Shown here: positions 57,176-64,000 of the stretch, piece after piece
How positions within the stretch are numbered: position 1 is the stretch's first letter
How the letters are laid out: every line of letters starts with the position of its first letter
Assembly (NCBI RefSeq): GCF_016863035.1
Contig: NZ_BOOC01000005.1
Coordinates: 310,001-374,000, forward strand
DNA from: Microbispora corallina
Lineage (GTDB): Bacteria; Actinomycetota; Actinomycetes; Streptosporangiales; Streptosporangiaceae
Reading direction: 5' to 3'
Length of the DNA: 64,000 bases
Notes under the pieces: model-generated
Told to the model about the DNA's origin: nothing
The model's database searches: none
Seen by the model: only the letters and a program-made list of their open reading frames with translations
Program-made: the position numbers and the translations under genes

Positions 57176-58204
57176 TCAGCCCGCGACGGCGGGGCGGGCG
57201 CGAGCCCGGGCGAGGAGGGCGGTGAGCTCGGCGCCGACCCGGCCGGGCCGTTCGAGCCCGATCATGTGCCCGGCGACCGGGATCACCACGAAGCGGGCGT
57301 CCGGCAGGGCCTCGGCGATCCGCCGGCTGTGGACGGGCGGCGTGAGCCGGTCGTTCTCGCCCACCATGACGAGCGTCTCGACCTCGCGCAGGGCGGCCAG
57401 CGCCGCCCGCCTGTCGTGCACCCGGAAGTCGCGGAAGAACCCGACCATGACCTCGGTCGGCGTGGCGGCGGCCATGGCGTTGACGAACCGCACGTGGCGC
57501 CGCCCGGCGCCCCTGCCGAAGGCGACGTAGCGGGTCACCGGCAGGTTGGCGCGGGCCTTCAGGGCGGGACGCCCGTCGATCACCGCGGCCCGGGCCAGCA
57601 TGCGCTCGAACACCAGGGGCGTGACCCGCGGGGCGAGCCGCCCGAGCGGCCCCGGCAGGCCGAACGTGGCGCGGTCGAGCATGCCCGACGACGTGCTGAG
57701 CAGGGCGGCGGCCACCACCCGGCCGGCGACCAGGCCGGGGTGCCGCGCGGCGAGCGCCATGATCGTCATGCCGCCCATCGAGTGGCCCACGAGGACGACC
57801 GGCAGTCCCTCCGGCACGGCCTCCCGGATGACGGCGGCCAGGTCGTCGCCGAGCCGGTCGATCGTGCAGGCGTCGACGGAGCAGGCCGACGACTCGCCGT
57901 GTCCCCGCTGGTCGTAGAAGACGAGGGTGGCCCGGCCCGCCAGCGCCTCCCGCTGGAAGTGCCAGCAGTCGCGGCTCATCACCCAGCCGTGGGCGAAGAC
58001 GACCGCGAACTCGGGGTCCGGGTGGTCCTCGACGTCGACCGCGAGCCGCACGCCGTCGTCCGTGGTGACCGTCAGGGCGCGGCCGCGCACGCCGCCGAGC
58101 GCCGGCCGGCCCCCCTCCCGTACGGCTCTCGCCCGCCGCCGGGCGGCGCCCAGGGCCAGGCCCACGGCCAGCCCGGCGAGCACGGCGGTACGCCGATCGG
58201 CCAT
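57176..58204 (-). CDS. Alpha/beta hydrolase
   Basis: 342 residues from ATG 58204, preceded by AGGAGA. The oxyanion segment is VFAHGWVMSRDCW, the nucleophile elbow GHSMGGMTIM, the acid is in VGENDRLTPPV and the catalytic His in PVAGHMIGLERPGR. An N-terminal hydrophobic segment (AVLAGLAVGLALGAARR) could anchor it. Two palindromes sit directly upstream. Substrate unknown. Confidence 0.9.
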   Translation of the reverse strand: MADRRTAVLAGLAVGLALGAARRRARAVREGGRPALGGVRGRALTVTTDDGVRLAVDVEDHPDPEFAVVFAHGWVMSRDCWHFQREALAGRATLVFYDQRGHGESSACSVDACTIDRLGDDLAAVIREAVPEGLPVVLVGHSMGGMTIMALAARHPGLVAGRVVAAALLSTSSGMLDRATFGLPGPLGRLAPRVTPLVFERMLARAAVIDGRPALKARANLPVTRYVAFGRGAGRRHVRFVNAMAAATPTEVMVGFFRDFRVHDRRAALAALREVETLVMVGENDRLTPPVHSRRIAEALPDARFVVIPVAGHMIGLERPGRVGAELTALLARARARPAVAG

Positions 58205-58241
58205 GGTCGCTCTCCTCGGGGGAAGTGGTGAGCACACCATA

Positions 58242-58286
58242 CCGACCAGTAGGTCGCTTTGTTAGACCCCGCGACCAATAGGTCGC
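58242..58286. promoter_or_regulatory. Double 16-bp palindrome, TetR-type operator, upstream of the hydrolase
   Basis: CCGACCAGTAGGTCGC at 58242-58257 and GCGACCAATAGGTCGC at 58271-58286 are near-identical palindromes of the form GCGACC-N3/4-GGTCGC, with starts 29 bp apart. They cover most of the 89-bp gap upstream of the hydrolase. Such symmetry is typical of TetR-family operators, but no TetR gene is adjacent, so the repressor would be encoded elsewhere. Confidence 0.65.
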
Positions 58287-58293
58287 GGTCCCC

Positions 58294-59232
58294 TCACGCC
58301 ACGGGGAAGGCCGGGCCGCGGCGCAGGCGCAGGGCGTCGAGCTGCCCCTGGATCGTCTCCCGCACGTGGTCGGTCAGGTCGAAGACGAGCATGGGGTCGT
58401 CGGCGTCGTCCGGGCCGTACTCGTCGGTGCGGATCGGCTCCCCGAACGAGATCATCCACTTCGACGGCAGCGGGACCAGGCCCAACGGGCCGAGCCAGGG
58501 GAAGAACGGGGTGATCGGCAGGTACGGCAGGCCGAGCAGCCGGGCGAGCGAGCGGAAGTCGCCGATCTTGGGGTAGATCTCCTCGGCCCCCACGATGGCG
58601 CAGGGGATGATCGGCACGCCCGCGTGGATGGCGGAGGCCACGAAGCCGCCGCGGCCGAACCGCTGCAGCCGGTACCGCTCGGAGAACGGCTTGCCGATGC
58701 CCTTGAAGCCCTCAGGGAAGACCCCGACCAGCTCGCCCTTGCGCAGCAGCCGGTCGGCGTCCTCCCGGCAGGCGAGCGTGTGCCCGGACTTGCGGGCCAG
58801 GTGCCCGAGCACGGGAAGCTGGTAGACCAGGTGGGCCCCGAGCAGGCGGAGCGGGCGGTGCGCCTCGTCGTGCAGCGCGACCTGCAGCATCAGCGCGTCC
58901 ATCGGGAGCGTGCCGGAGTGGTTGGCCACCACGAGGGCGCCCGAGTCGGCCGGGACGTTCTCCAGCCCGACGGTCTCCACCCGGAACCAGTGCCGGTAGA
59001 GCGGGCGCAGCAGCTCCAGCAGCACCGTGTCGTTCAGGTCGGGGTCGAAGCCGAACTCGTCGATCTCGTACTCCCCGGCGAGCCTGCGCCGGAGGAAGGC
59101 GAGCACCTCGGCCAGCCGGTCGTCCGCGTTCCGGTCGCCCGGCGGCCCGTCCTCCCGCCCGGTGGCCGCGTGCAGGGGGATGATCTGGGCGCCGTCCTCG
59201 GACGGCCCGCCCGGGGCCGTCGTCGCGCTCAC
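58294..59232 (-). CDS. Lysophospholipid acyltransferase-family protein (1-acylglycerol-3-phosphate acyltransferase-like)
   Basis: 312 residues. The acyltransferase motif I is VVANHSGTLPMDALML, in which the His and Asp are separated by six residues rather than the usual four. Motif III is VGVFPEGFKGIGKPF and motif IV VPIIPCAIVGAEEIY. A long Asp/Pro-rich N-terminus precedes it. The group is common in actinobacteria; acyl acceptor unknown. It is followed after 89 bp by the hydrolase on the same strand. Confidence 0.88.
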   Translation of the reverse strand: MSATTAPGGPSEDGAQIIPLHAATGREDGPPGDRNADDRLAEVLAFLRRRLAGEYEIDEFGFDPDLNDTVLLELLRPLYRHWFRVETVGLENVPADSGALVVANHSGTLPMDALMLQVALHDEAHRPLRLLGAHLVYQLPVLGHLARKSGHTLACREDADRLLRKGELVGVFPEGFKGIGKPFSERYRLQRFGRGGFVASAIHAGVPIIPCAIVGAEEIYPKIGDFRSLARLLGLPYLPITPFFPWLGPLGLVPLPSKWMISFGEPIRTDEYGPDDADDPMLVFDLTDHVRETIQGQLDALRLRRGPAFPVA

Positions 59233-59329
59233 GGTGTGCTCACGTCCTCACCATCGCTTCCGCCCGCGGGCCGCCTCCCGGGCCGGGAAGCACCCGCGGG
59301 CACCTGAGGTCCCCGGAGGTCCGGGGGCG

Positions 59330-60343
59330 TCATCGCCTGCGCAGCAGGCCACCGAGCACGCCGAGCACGTCGGCCGGCGACGCCCCGCGCGACGCCAGGA
59401 AGTCGTCGAACGCGGCCGCGGTCGTGTACTTCGGCCGCCACCCCAGCTCCGCCGCGATCCGCCCGGTGTCCACCGCCCGGCCGTGGCTCATCAGGGCGAT
59501 CTGCTCCGGGGAGAAGTCCACCAGCCCGGCGCTGCGCGCGAGCCCGCCGAGGAGCCCGAACGCCGGGGACGGCACCGGCACCACCGGCCGGCCTGCGCGC
59601 CGCGCGCACTGCGACAGCAGCAGCACGCCGTCTCCGGCCACGTTGAACACGCCCTGGTGGTCCTCCCCGGCGAGCCGGTGGAGCACCTCGACCGCGTCGT
59701 CCTCGTGGACGAACTGCAGCCGCGGGTCGAAGCCCAGCACCGTGGGCAGCACGGGCTGGGAGAAGTACCGCGTCAGCGGCGAGTCGACCCCCGGGCCCAT
59801 GAAGTTGGCGAAGCGAAGGACGGTCGTGCTGATGTCAGGACGCCGCCGGGCGAAGCCGCGGACGTACCCCTCGATCTCGAACGCGTCCTTCTCGTAGCCG
59901 GACCGCGCGCCGTCGACGGGCTCGGTGTCCTCGGTGAACACGGCCGGGGCGTGCGGCGAGGAGCCGTACACGGCCGTGGTCGAGCGGATCACCACCCGGC
60001 GCACCGTGTCGGACCGCTGACAGGCCGCCAGCAGCTGCATGGCGCCGATGACGTTGTGCTCCTTCATGGCCGTGCGGCTGTGTGAAGGGCCGCTGACCAG
60101 GCTGAGGTGCACCACGGTGTCGATGTCCGCCGCCCTGATGACCCGGGCGACGTCGGGACTTCGCAGATCGACCCGGACGAACTCCGTACGGCCGAGCAGC
60201 GCGCCGTCGTCCAGGGTCGCGGACGGCGGCGGCGCCGTGTCCACTCCGATGACCCGGTGGATCTCCGGATCCGCCGCAAGGGCGCTCGCCACACGGGCGC
60301 CGATGTGACGGGAGACCCCGGTGACGAGAACGGTACGAGCCAT
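59330..60343 (-). CDS. NAD-dependent epimerase/dehydratase-family (extended SDR) protein
   Basis: 337 residues from ATG 60343. NAD motif VLVTGVSRHIGARVASALA with a slightly unusual Gly spacing, the Ser/Thr of IRSTTAVYGSS, and the catalytic region SGYEKDAFEIEGYV, in which the usual YxxxK is YEKDA-like and not perfect. The rest is as in extended SDRs acting on nucleotide sugars. Substrate unknown; gene order is shared with Streptomyces near bdtA. Confidence 0.85.
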   Translation of the reverse strand: MARTVLVTGVSRHIGARVASALAADPEIHRVIGVDTAPPPSATLDDGALLGRTEFVRVDLRSPDVARVIRAADIDTVVHLSLVSGPSHSRTAMKEHNVIGAMQLLAACQRSDTVRRVVIRSTTAVYGSSPHAPAVFTEDTEPVDGARSGYEKDAFEIEGYVRGFARRRPDISTTVLRFANFMGPGVDSPLTRYFSQPVLPTVLGFDPRLQFVHEDDAVEVLHRLAGEDHQGVFNVAGDGVLLLSQCARRAGRPVVPVPSPAFGLLGGLARSAGLVDFSPEQIALMSHGRAVDTGRIAAELGWRPKYTTAAAFDDFLASRGASPADVLGVLGGLLRRR

Positions 60344-60414
60344 CGTCGCCTCGCTGGGGGTGCGCGAGGGCACGGTCGCCCGGTCCCTCGGGACCGGTGC
60401 GCGCGCCGTCTCGA

Positions 60415-60513
60415 CTACTTCTTGTTACGCCGCTGGATGCGGGTCTTCTTCAGCAGCTTGCGGTGCTTCTTCTTGGCCATGCGCTTGCGGCGCTTCTTGA
60501 TCACAGAGCCCAC
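60415..60513 (-). CDS. AURKAIP1/COX24-domain 32-residue basic protein (bacterial small ribosomal protein type)
   Basis: A 32-residue peptide from GTG 60513 to TAG 60415, made almost entirely of Lys and Arg ([18 protein letters not shown], then [13 protein letters not shown]). This sequence is nearly invariant across actinobacteria and matches the AURKAIP1/COX24 domain family, seen as an extra small-subunit ribosomal protein in mycobacterial ribosomes. It is usually missed because of its length. It lies between the epimerase and bdtA. Confidence 0.93.
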   Translation of the reverse strand: MGSVIKKRRKRMAKKKHRKLLKKTRIQRRNKK

Positions 60514-60670
60514 GGGACCCCCAGGTGACGGTGATGGATGTCTTACCGGCGCGCACGCGCACACCGGCTCAACAGCCTACCGGCGATCCACGGTAGATCG
60601 CTCCTCCCGGGGGACCCCGCGTGGCCGCGAGTCGGCCATGCGCCCGTCACGGCATGGCCCTGCGCCCTCT

Positions 60671-60689
60671 GCCTCGCCTCCGGCGAGGC
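60671..60689 (-). terminator. Hairpin downstream of bdtA
   Basis: GCCTCGCC, loop TCC, GGCGAGGC forms a perfect 8-bp stem. It lies 32 bp past the bdtA stop at 60721 on the minus strand. No T-run follows; it is a plausible terminator. Confidence 0.5.
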
Positions 60690-60720
60690 GGGCTCCCTCC
60701 GCCGCGGCTCTGGATACGCG

Positions 60721-60924
60721 TCACCCTGCTTCGATGAACGCGTCTCTCAGGTAGTCGTGTACCGCCTGCTCGGGCACTCTGAAGGAACGGCCGACCCGGA
60801 TGGCCGGTAACTCGCCCGAGTGCACGAGCCGGTACACCGTCATCTTGGACACCCGCATGACGGTCGCCACCTCGGCCACCGTCAAGAACTTCACCTCGCT
60901 GAGAGGTCTTTCGCCTGCACCCAT
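60721..60924 (-). CDS. bdtA: Helix-turn-helix (excisionase-type) regulator, BdtA-like
   Basis: 67-residue DNA-binding protein from ATG 60924, with a single MerR/excisionase-type HTH: FLTVAEVATVMRVSKMTVYR, then GELPAIRVGRSFRVPEQAV. The family is the same general class as BldC. In Streptomyces the corresponding gene at this locus is bdtA (a BldD target). The function in vivo is not well defined. The 311 bp upstream holds no gene. Confidence 0.8.
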   Translation of the reverse strand: MGAGERPLSEVKFLTVAEVATVMRVSKMTVYRLVHSGELPAIRVGRSFRVPEQAVHDYLRDAFIEAG

Positions 60925-61235
60925 CGGACGCCTCTTCCGCACGTGTTTCCGGGTTATCCCCACTGGTGCCATCGCTCACGCACGTGTACTGCCGTCAGCG
61001 TAAGTCCGGACTCCGTGTAGGCAAACCCCCCATTTCATCAGTCTCCGGAGCCATGTGCCGTCAAAATCGAGAAAATCGCTGGCAGCAGCCGGGCCGTGCC
61101 CCTCGCCTCAACCTTGGAACGGACCAACATCTCTCACATAAGAGTCGCCCAGGATCACAAAAAAGTTGGCAAACGGTGGACACATGGGTGGAAAAGTGGG
61201 CGCGAAACGCCCGATTTGGGAGGTCCGGATCCTGT
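60925..61235. other. 311-bp intergenic region between bdtA and a phosphatase-like gene
   Basis: No gene recognised. The bdtA promoter must lie here. Two GCACGTGT copies occur at 60939-60946 and 60980-60987, 41 bp apart. At 61198-61212 GGGCG, loop CGAAA, CGCCC forms a short hairpin; on the minus strand it is followed by ACTTTTCC, so it can terminate the phosphatase-like gene whose stop is at 61236. Confidence 0.45.
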
Positions 61236-62015
61236 TCAGAGGCTCCGGGCGGCACGGTCCAGAAGGTAGGCGGTCAGCGGCGCGTACAGGCGCGGCGGCA
61301 CGTTGTCGTCGAGCGGGACGGTCACGGCGATCTTGCCCTCGGCCTCGCCGACGAACAGCGCCGGGTCGTTGCTGTCGGCGAAGCCGACCGTCTCGACCCC
61401 CGCCTCGCCTGCCGCCCCGGCCCAGCCGTGGTCGGCGATCACGAAGTCGGGCCGCTCCTCGGCCAGCATCGCCCGCATCGGGTGCGGGTCGTGCGTGTGG
61501 ACGAAGCTGCCCCGGTCCTCCACCATGGCGACACCGTCCAGGTAGCGGATGCGCCTGCGGCGGCCGATCCCCCCGCCCATGTACGTCCACCCCTCGGCCG
61601 GGGTCACCAGTACCGCGCCGTTGGCGGCGGCGAACCGGGCGAGCGCGAGGTGGACCGTGAGCAGGCCGGTGGGGTGCCCGGTGGCCACGGCGACCCTGGG
61701 CGCGCCCCGGCGGAGCACCTTCGCGATCCGGTCGGCCATCTCCTCGGCCGCGTCGATGGTCCGGTCCGGGTCGATCACGTCCTGGCCCTCGCGGTGCGCC
61801 GGATCGGCGACCACCCCCGCCTTTTCGGACATCAACTCCAGGATCTGACGGAACGACCACTCGCCCTCGAAGCTGAGCCCGAACATGTAGTGCGGGTCGC
61901 GCAGCGCGAGCGACCGGTAGTGGTCGAGGTTGTTCTCGCGGCTGGTGGCGACGTCGCCGGCGATGGCGGTCCTGACGAGGTGCTCGCGGAGTTCGGCGCG
62001 GGTGGGAGAGGTCAC
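61236..62015 (-). CDS. Conserved actinobacterial protein, phosphatase-like annotation
   Basis: 259 residues from GTG 62015. I recall that Streptomyces homologues at this locus are labelled phosphatase, but I see no classic phosphatase motif. Conserved-looking segments are VATGHPTGLLTVHLALARFA, PAEGWTYMGGG and FVIADHGWAGAAGEAGVETV, with several Asp and His that could bind a metal. Part of the conserved string bdtA, this gene, acuC. Function not established. Confidence 0.65.
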   Translation of the reverse strand: MTSPTRAELREHLVRTAIAGDVATSRENNLDHYRSLALRDPHYMFGLSFEGEWSFRQILELMSEKAGVVADPAHREGQDVIDPDRTIDAAEEMADRIAKVLRRGAPRVAVATGHPTGLLTVHLALARFAAANGAVLVTPAEGWTYMGGGIGRRRRIRYLDGVAMVEDRGSFVHTHDPHPMRAMLAEERPDFVIADHGWAGAAGEAGVETVGFADSNDPALFVGEAEGKIAVTVPLDDNVPPRLYAPLTAYLLDRAARSL

Positions 62016-62070
62016 GTCAGGTTCAGCGCTCCTCGTCTCGGCGTGATTCCGCCGCCTCAGGCGACGAGGC

Positions 62071-63234
62071 TCACGGCATCGGGTCCAGGCCGTGGAAGGG
62101 GAACACGGCGTTCCTCGTCGCGATCACAGCCCTGTCCACGGCGTCGGCTGGATCGTACCCTTCCGAAATGTCACGCCATTGAGGGTCCCGCCCGTCGGTC
62201 ATGGTGAGCGGGGGGACGTCGCGCGTCCGCCCCTCGACCAGGGCCCGCCAGCTCGCCGGGGTCGGCGTGGCCGGCTCCACCGGCCGTCCGAGGGCCTCGG
62301 CGATCAGGTGGGTCCACGCCCTCGGCACGACCTGGACCAGCTCGTAGCCCCCGCCGCCGACGGCGATCCACCGGCCGCCGGCCGTCTCGTGGGCCAGCCG
62401 GTGCAGCGCCGCGTACGCCGTCCGCTGGCCGTCCAGGCTCAGCATGAGGTGGGCGAGCGGGTCGAGGGCGTGGCTGTCGCATCCCTGCTGGGTGACGAGC
62501 ACCTCCGGCGCGAAGTGCCGCAGCAGCGGCGGCACGACGGCGTGGAAGGCCCGCAGCCAGCCGGTGTCGCCGCAGCCCGCGGGCAGGGCCACGTTGACCG
62601 CCGTGCCCTCTGCGCCGGTCTCGTGGGGGAAGCCGGTGCCGGGGAAGAGGGTCCGCGGGCTCTCGTGCAGGCTGATCGTGAGCACCCGGGGGTCGTCCAG
62701 GAACATGGCCTGCACCCCGTCGCCGTGGTGGACGTCCACGTCCACGTACGCCACCCGGGACGCGCCCTGGGACAGCAGCCAGGCGATGGCGACCGCGGGG
62801 TCGTTGTAGACGCAGAAGCCGCTCGCGGCGGCCGGCATCGCGTGGTGCAGCCCCCCGGCGACGTTGACGGCGTGCTCGGCCTCGCCCGACCAGACGGCCC
62901 GGGCGGCGGCCAGCGTCGCGCCGGCGACCAGCGCCGAGGCCTCGTGGACGCCCGCGAACGCCGGGTTGTCCTCGGTGCCGAGCCCGTGCCGCAGGTCCGG
63001 CCGGCCGGTCCGGGAGACCTCCTTCACCGACGCGATGTAGTCCCGGCTGTGGACGAGGGCCAGCTCGTCGTCGGTGGCGGGCGCGCATCCGATCACGTCG
63101 GCCCCGTCGAGCACGCCGAGGTCGCGGGCGAGCTCCATGGTCAGCTCGACGCGCACAGGCGCCAGCGGGTGGCCGGGGCCGAAGTCGTACGAAACCAGCC
63201 TGTCGTCCCAGACGACCCGCACCGCCTGACTCAT
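62071..63234 (-). CDS. acuC: Acetoin utilisation/histone-deacetylase-family protein AcuC
   Basis: Zinc-dependent deacetylase fold, 387 residues from ATG 63234. Metal and catalytic residues are in AGGLHHAMPAAASGFCVYND, VDVDVHHGDGVQ and the final VGGGGYELV. In Bacillus AcuC deacetylates acetyl-CoA synthetase; the role here is probably protein or small-molecule deacetylation. A 56-bp gap separates it from the downstream phosphatase-like gene. Confidence 0.93.
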   Translation of the reverse strand: MSQAVRVVWDDRLVSYDFGPGHPLAPVRVELTMELARDLGVLDGADVIGCAPATDDELALVHSRDYIASVKEVSRTGRPDLRHGLGTEDNPAFAGVHEASALVAGATLAAARAVWSGEAEHAVNVAGGLHHAMPAAASGFCVYNDPAVAIAWLLSQGASRVAYVDVDVHHGDGVQAMFLDDPRVLTISLHESPRTLFPGTGFPHETGAEGTAVNVALPAGCGDTGWLRAFHAVVPPLLRHFAPEVLVTQQGCDSHALDPLAHLMLSLDGQRTAYAALHRLAHETAGGRWIAVGGGGYELVQVVPRAWTHLIAEALGRPVEPATPTPASWRALVEGRTRDVPPLTMTDGRDPQWRDISEGYDPADAVDRAVIATRNAVFPFHGLDPMP

Positions 63235-63337
63235 GACCGCGACGGTACAGCACCGCCCGCGGCCGCCGTTCATCCGCCCGACACGCCGCGGAAACACCGC
63301 CTCCCGCCTGCGGGGGGCGGCGTTCGGACGTGGACGG

Positions 63338-64000
63338 TCACTCGGCGCGCAGGGCCACCACGGGGTCCAGACGGCCGGCGCGGCGGGCCGGGGCGACGCC
63401 GAAGAACACCCCGACCCCGGCCGACACCCCGAACGCGAGCGCGACCGACCACCAGGTGATCGCGGCCGGCACCGGGGACAGCTCCTGGATGAGCAGCGCG
63501 CCCCCGACACCGAGCAGGATGCCGATCAGGCCGCCGATCGTGGTCAGCAGCACGGCCTCGATGAGGAACTGCCCGAGGATGTCGCGCTGCCGGGCGCCGA
63601 GGGCCTTGCGCAGGCCGATCTCCTTGGTCCGCTCCCGGACGCTGACGAGCATGATGTTGGACACCCCGACCCCGCCCACCAGCAGCGAGATGCCCGCGAT
63701 CGCCGCGAGCACGCCGGTCAGCATGGTGAGGACGGTCCCGATCGTGCCGAGCAGCTGCGTCTGCGTCACGGCGGAGAACTTCTCGTCCGGATAGCGGGCG
63801 TCCAGTGCCGCCACGACGCGGCGCTGCAGCGGCTCGATCTCGTCCGGGCCGGACGCGCCGATGGCGATGCCGTTGATCCTCGGCAGCCCGATGAGCCGCT
63901 GGGCCGTGGTGACCGGGACGTGCACCTCCTGGTCGCGGGCCACCCCGAAGGTGGACCCCACGGTCTCGTACACGCCGATCACCCGGAAGCGCACGCCCGC
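63338..64000 (-). CDS. MacB-like ABC transporter permease (5' end beyond the window)
   Basis: The C-terminal 220 or so residues of an FtsX-type permease; the frame stays open through 64000, so the start lies outside. An extracytoplasmic part is followed by three transmembrane segments (LTMLTGVLAAIAGISLLVGG and others) and the signature VSVRERTKEIGLRKALGAR, typical of MacB-type permeases that export peptides or drugs. The ATPase and membrane-fusion partners should lie upstream. Confidence 0.9.
   Translation of the reverse strand, partial: AGVRFRVIGVYETVGSTFGVARDQEVHVPVTTAQRLIGLPRINGIAIGASGPDEIEPLQRRVVAALDARYPDEKFSAVTQTQLLGTIGTVLTMLTGVLAAIAGISLLVGGVGVSNIMLVSVRERTKEIGLRKALGARQRDILGQFLIEAVLLTTIGGLIGILLGVGGALLIQELSPVPAAITWWSVALAFGVSAGVGVFFGVAPARRAGRLDPVVALRAE

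Overview
This is chromosome from a high-GC, mycelial-type actinomycete. The evidence is strong third-position GC, many GTG starts, a 14-gene menaquinone-type complex I operon, a rex-hemA-hemC-hemD order, and genes that look like the developmental regulators BldC, BldN/RsbN and BdtA. The family is probably Streptosporangiales, but that is inference. I see no rRNA, tRNA, CRISPR array, recognisable insertion sequence or integrase.

Layout. (1) 1-11.3 kb is an accessory-looking stretch: two NarL-type two-component systems, an AraC/SDR/zinc-ADH module, an SDR/TetR divergent pair with three operators, and an unknown membrane protein. Three decayed 3' ends of msrA (about 1998-2092, 5880-6004 and 7765-7900) divide it up. 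All three lie in the same orientation as the intact msrA at 11347-12009. This is the most unusual feature of the window and looks like repeated insertion or exchange at the msrA 3' end. (2) 12-15.4 kb holds rarD, a frameshifted LLM-type flavin oxidoreductase and an aldehyde dehydrogenase. (3) 15.5-34.2 kb is a respiratory block on the minus strand: menG, a geranylgeranyl-reductase-family flavoprotein, nuoA to nuoN, and a polyprenyl diphosphate synthase. It therefore carries menaquinone tail synthesis, ring methylation, tail saturation and the quinone-reducing complex together. A near-perfect Rex operator sits in front of the reductase-nuo unit, and rex itself is encoded 18 kb away. (4) 34.5-44.7 kb: DUF4229, bldC, a putative secreted-type metalloprotease with a small partner, a PLDc_N protein, the System II cytochrome c maturation operon (resA-ccdA-resB-ccsA), a phosphoglycerate-mutase-like protein, a divergent LysR/EamA pair with an extra 40-codon gene, and a Uma2 nuclease-fold protein. 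(5) 44.7-52.6 kb is the haem block: rex, hemA, hemC, hemD (fused to a SUMT domain), hemB, a prim-pol-like gene and hemL. (6) 52.7-64 kb: a glutaredoxin, a membrane protein fused to an ABM domain, bldN and rsbN, a HAD phosphatase, an alpha/beta hydrolase with a double palindrome in its promoter, an acyltransferase, an epimerase, a 32-residue AURKAIP1-type protein, bdtA, a phosphatase-like protein, acuC and a truncated ABC permease.

How it fits together. Rex senses NADH/NAD+ and has candidate operators both at its own haem operon and at the quinone/complex I operon, so haem supply, cytochrome c maturation, menaquinone and NADH oxidation can be viewed as one respiratory neighbourhood. The bld genes embedded in it place developmental control next to redox control.
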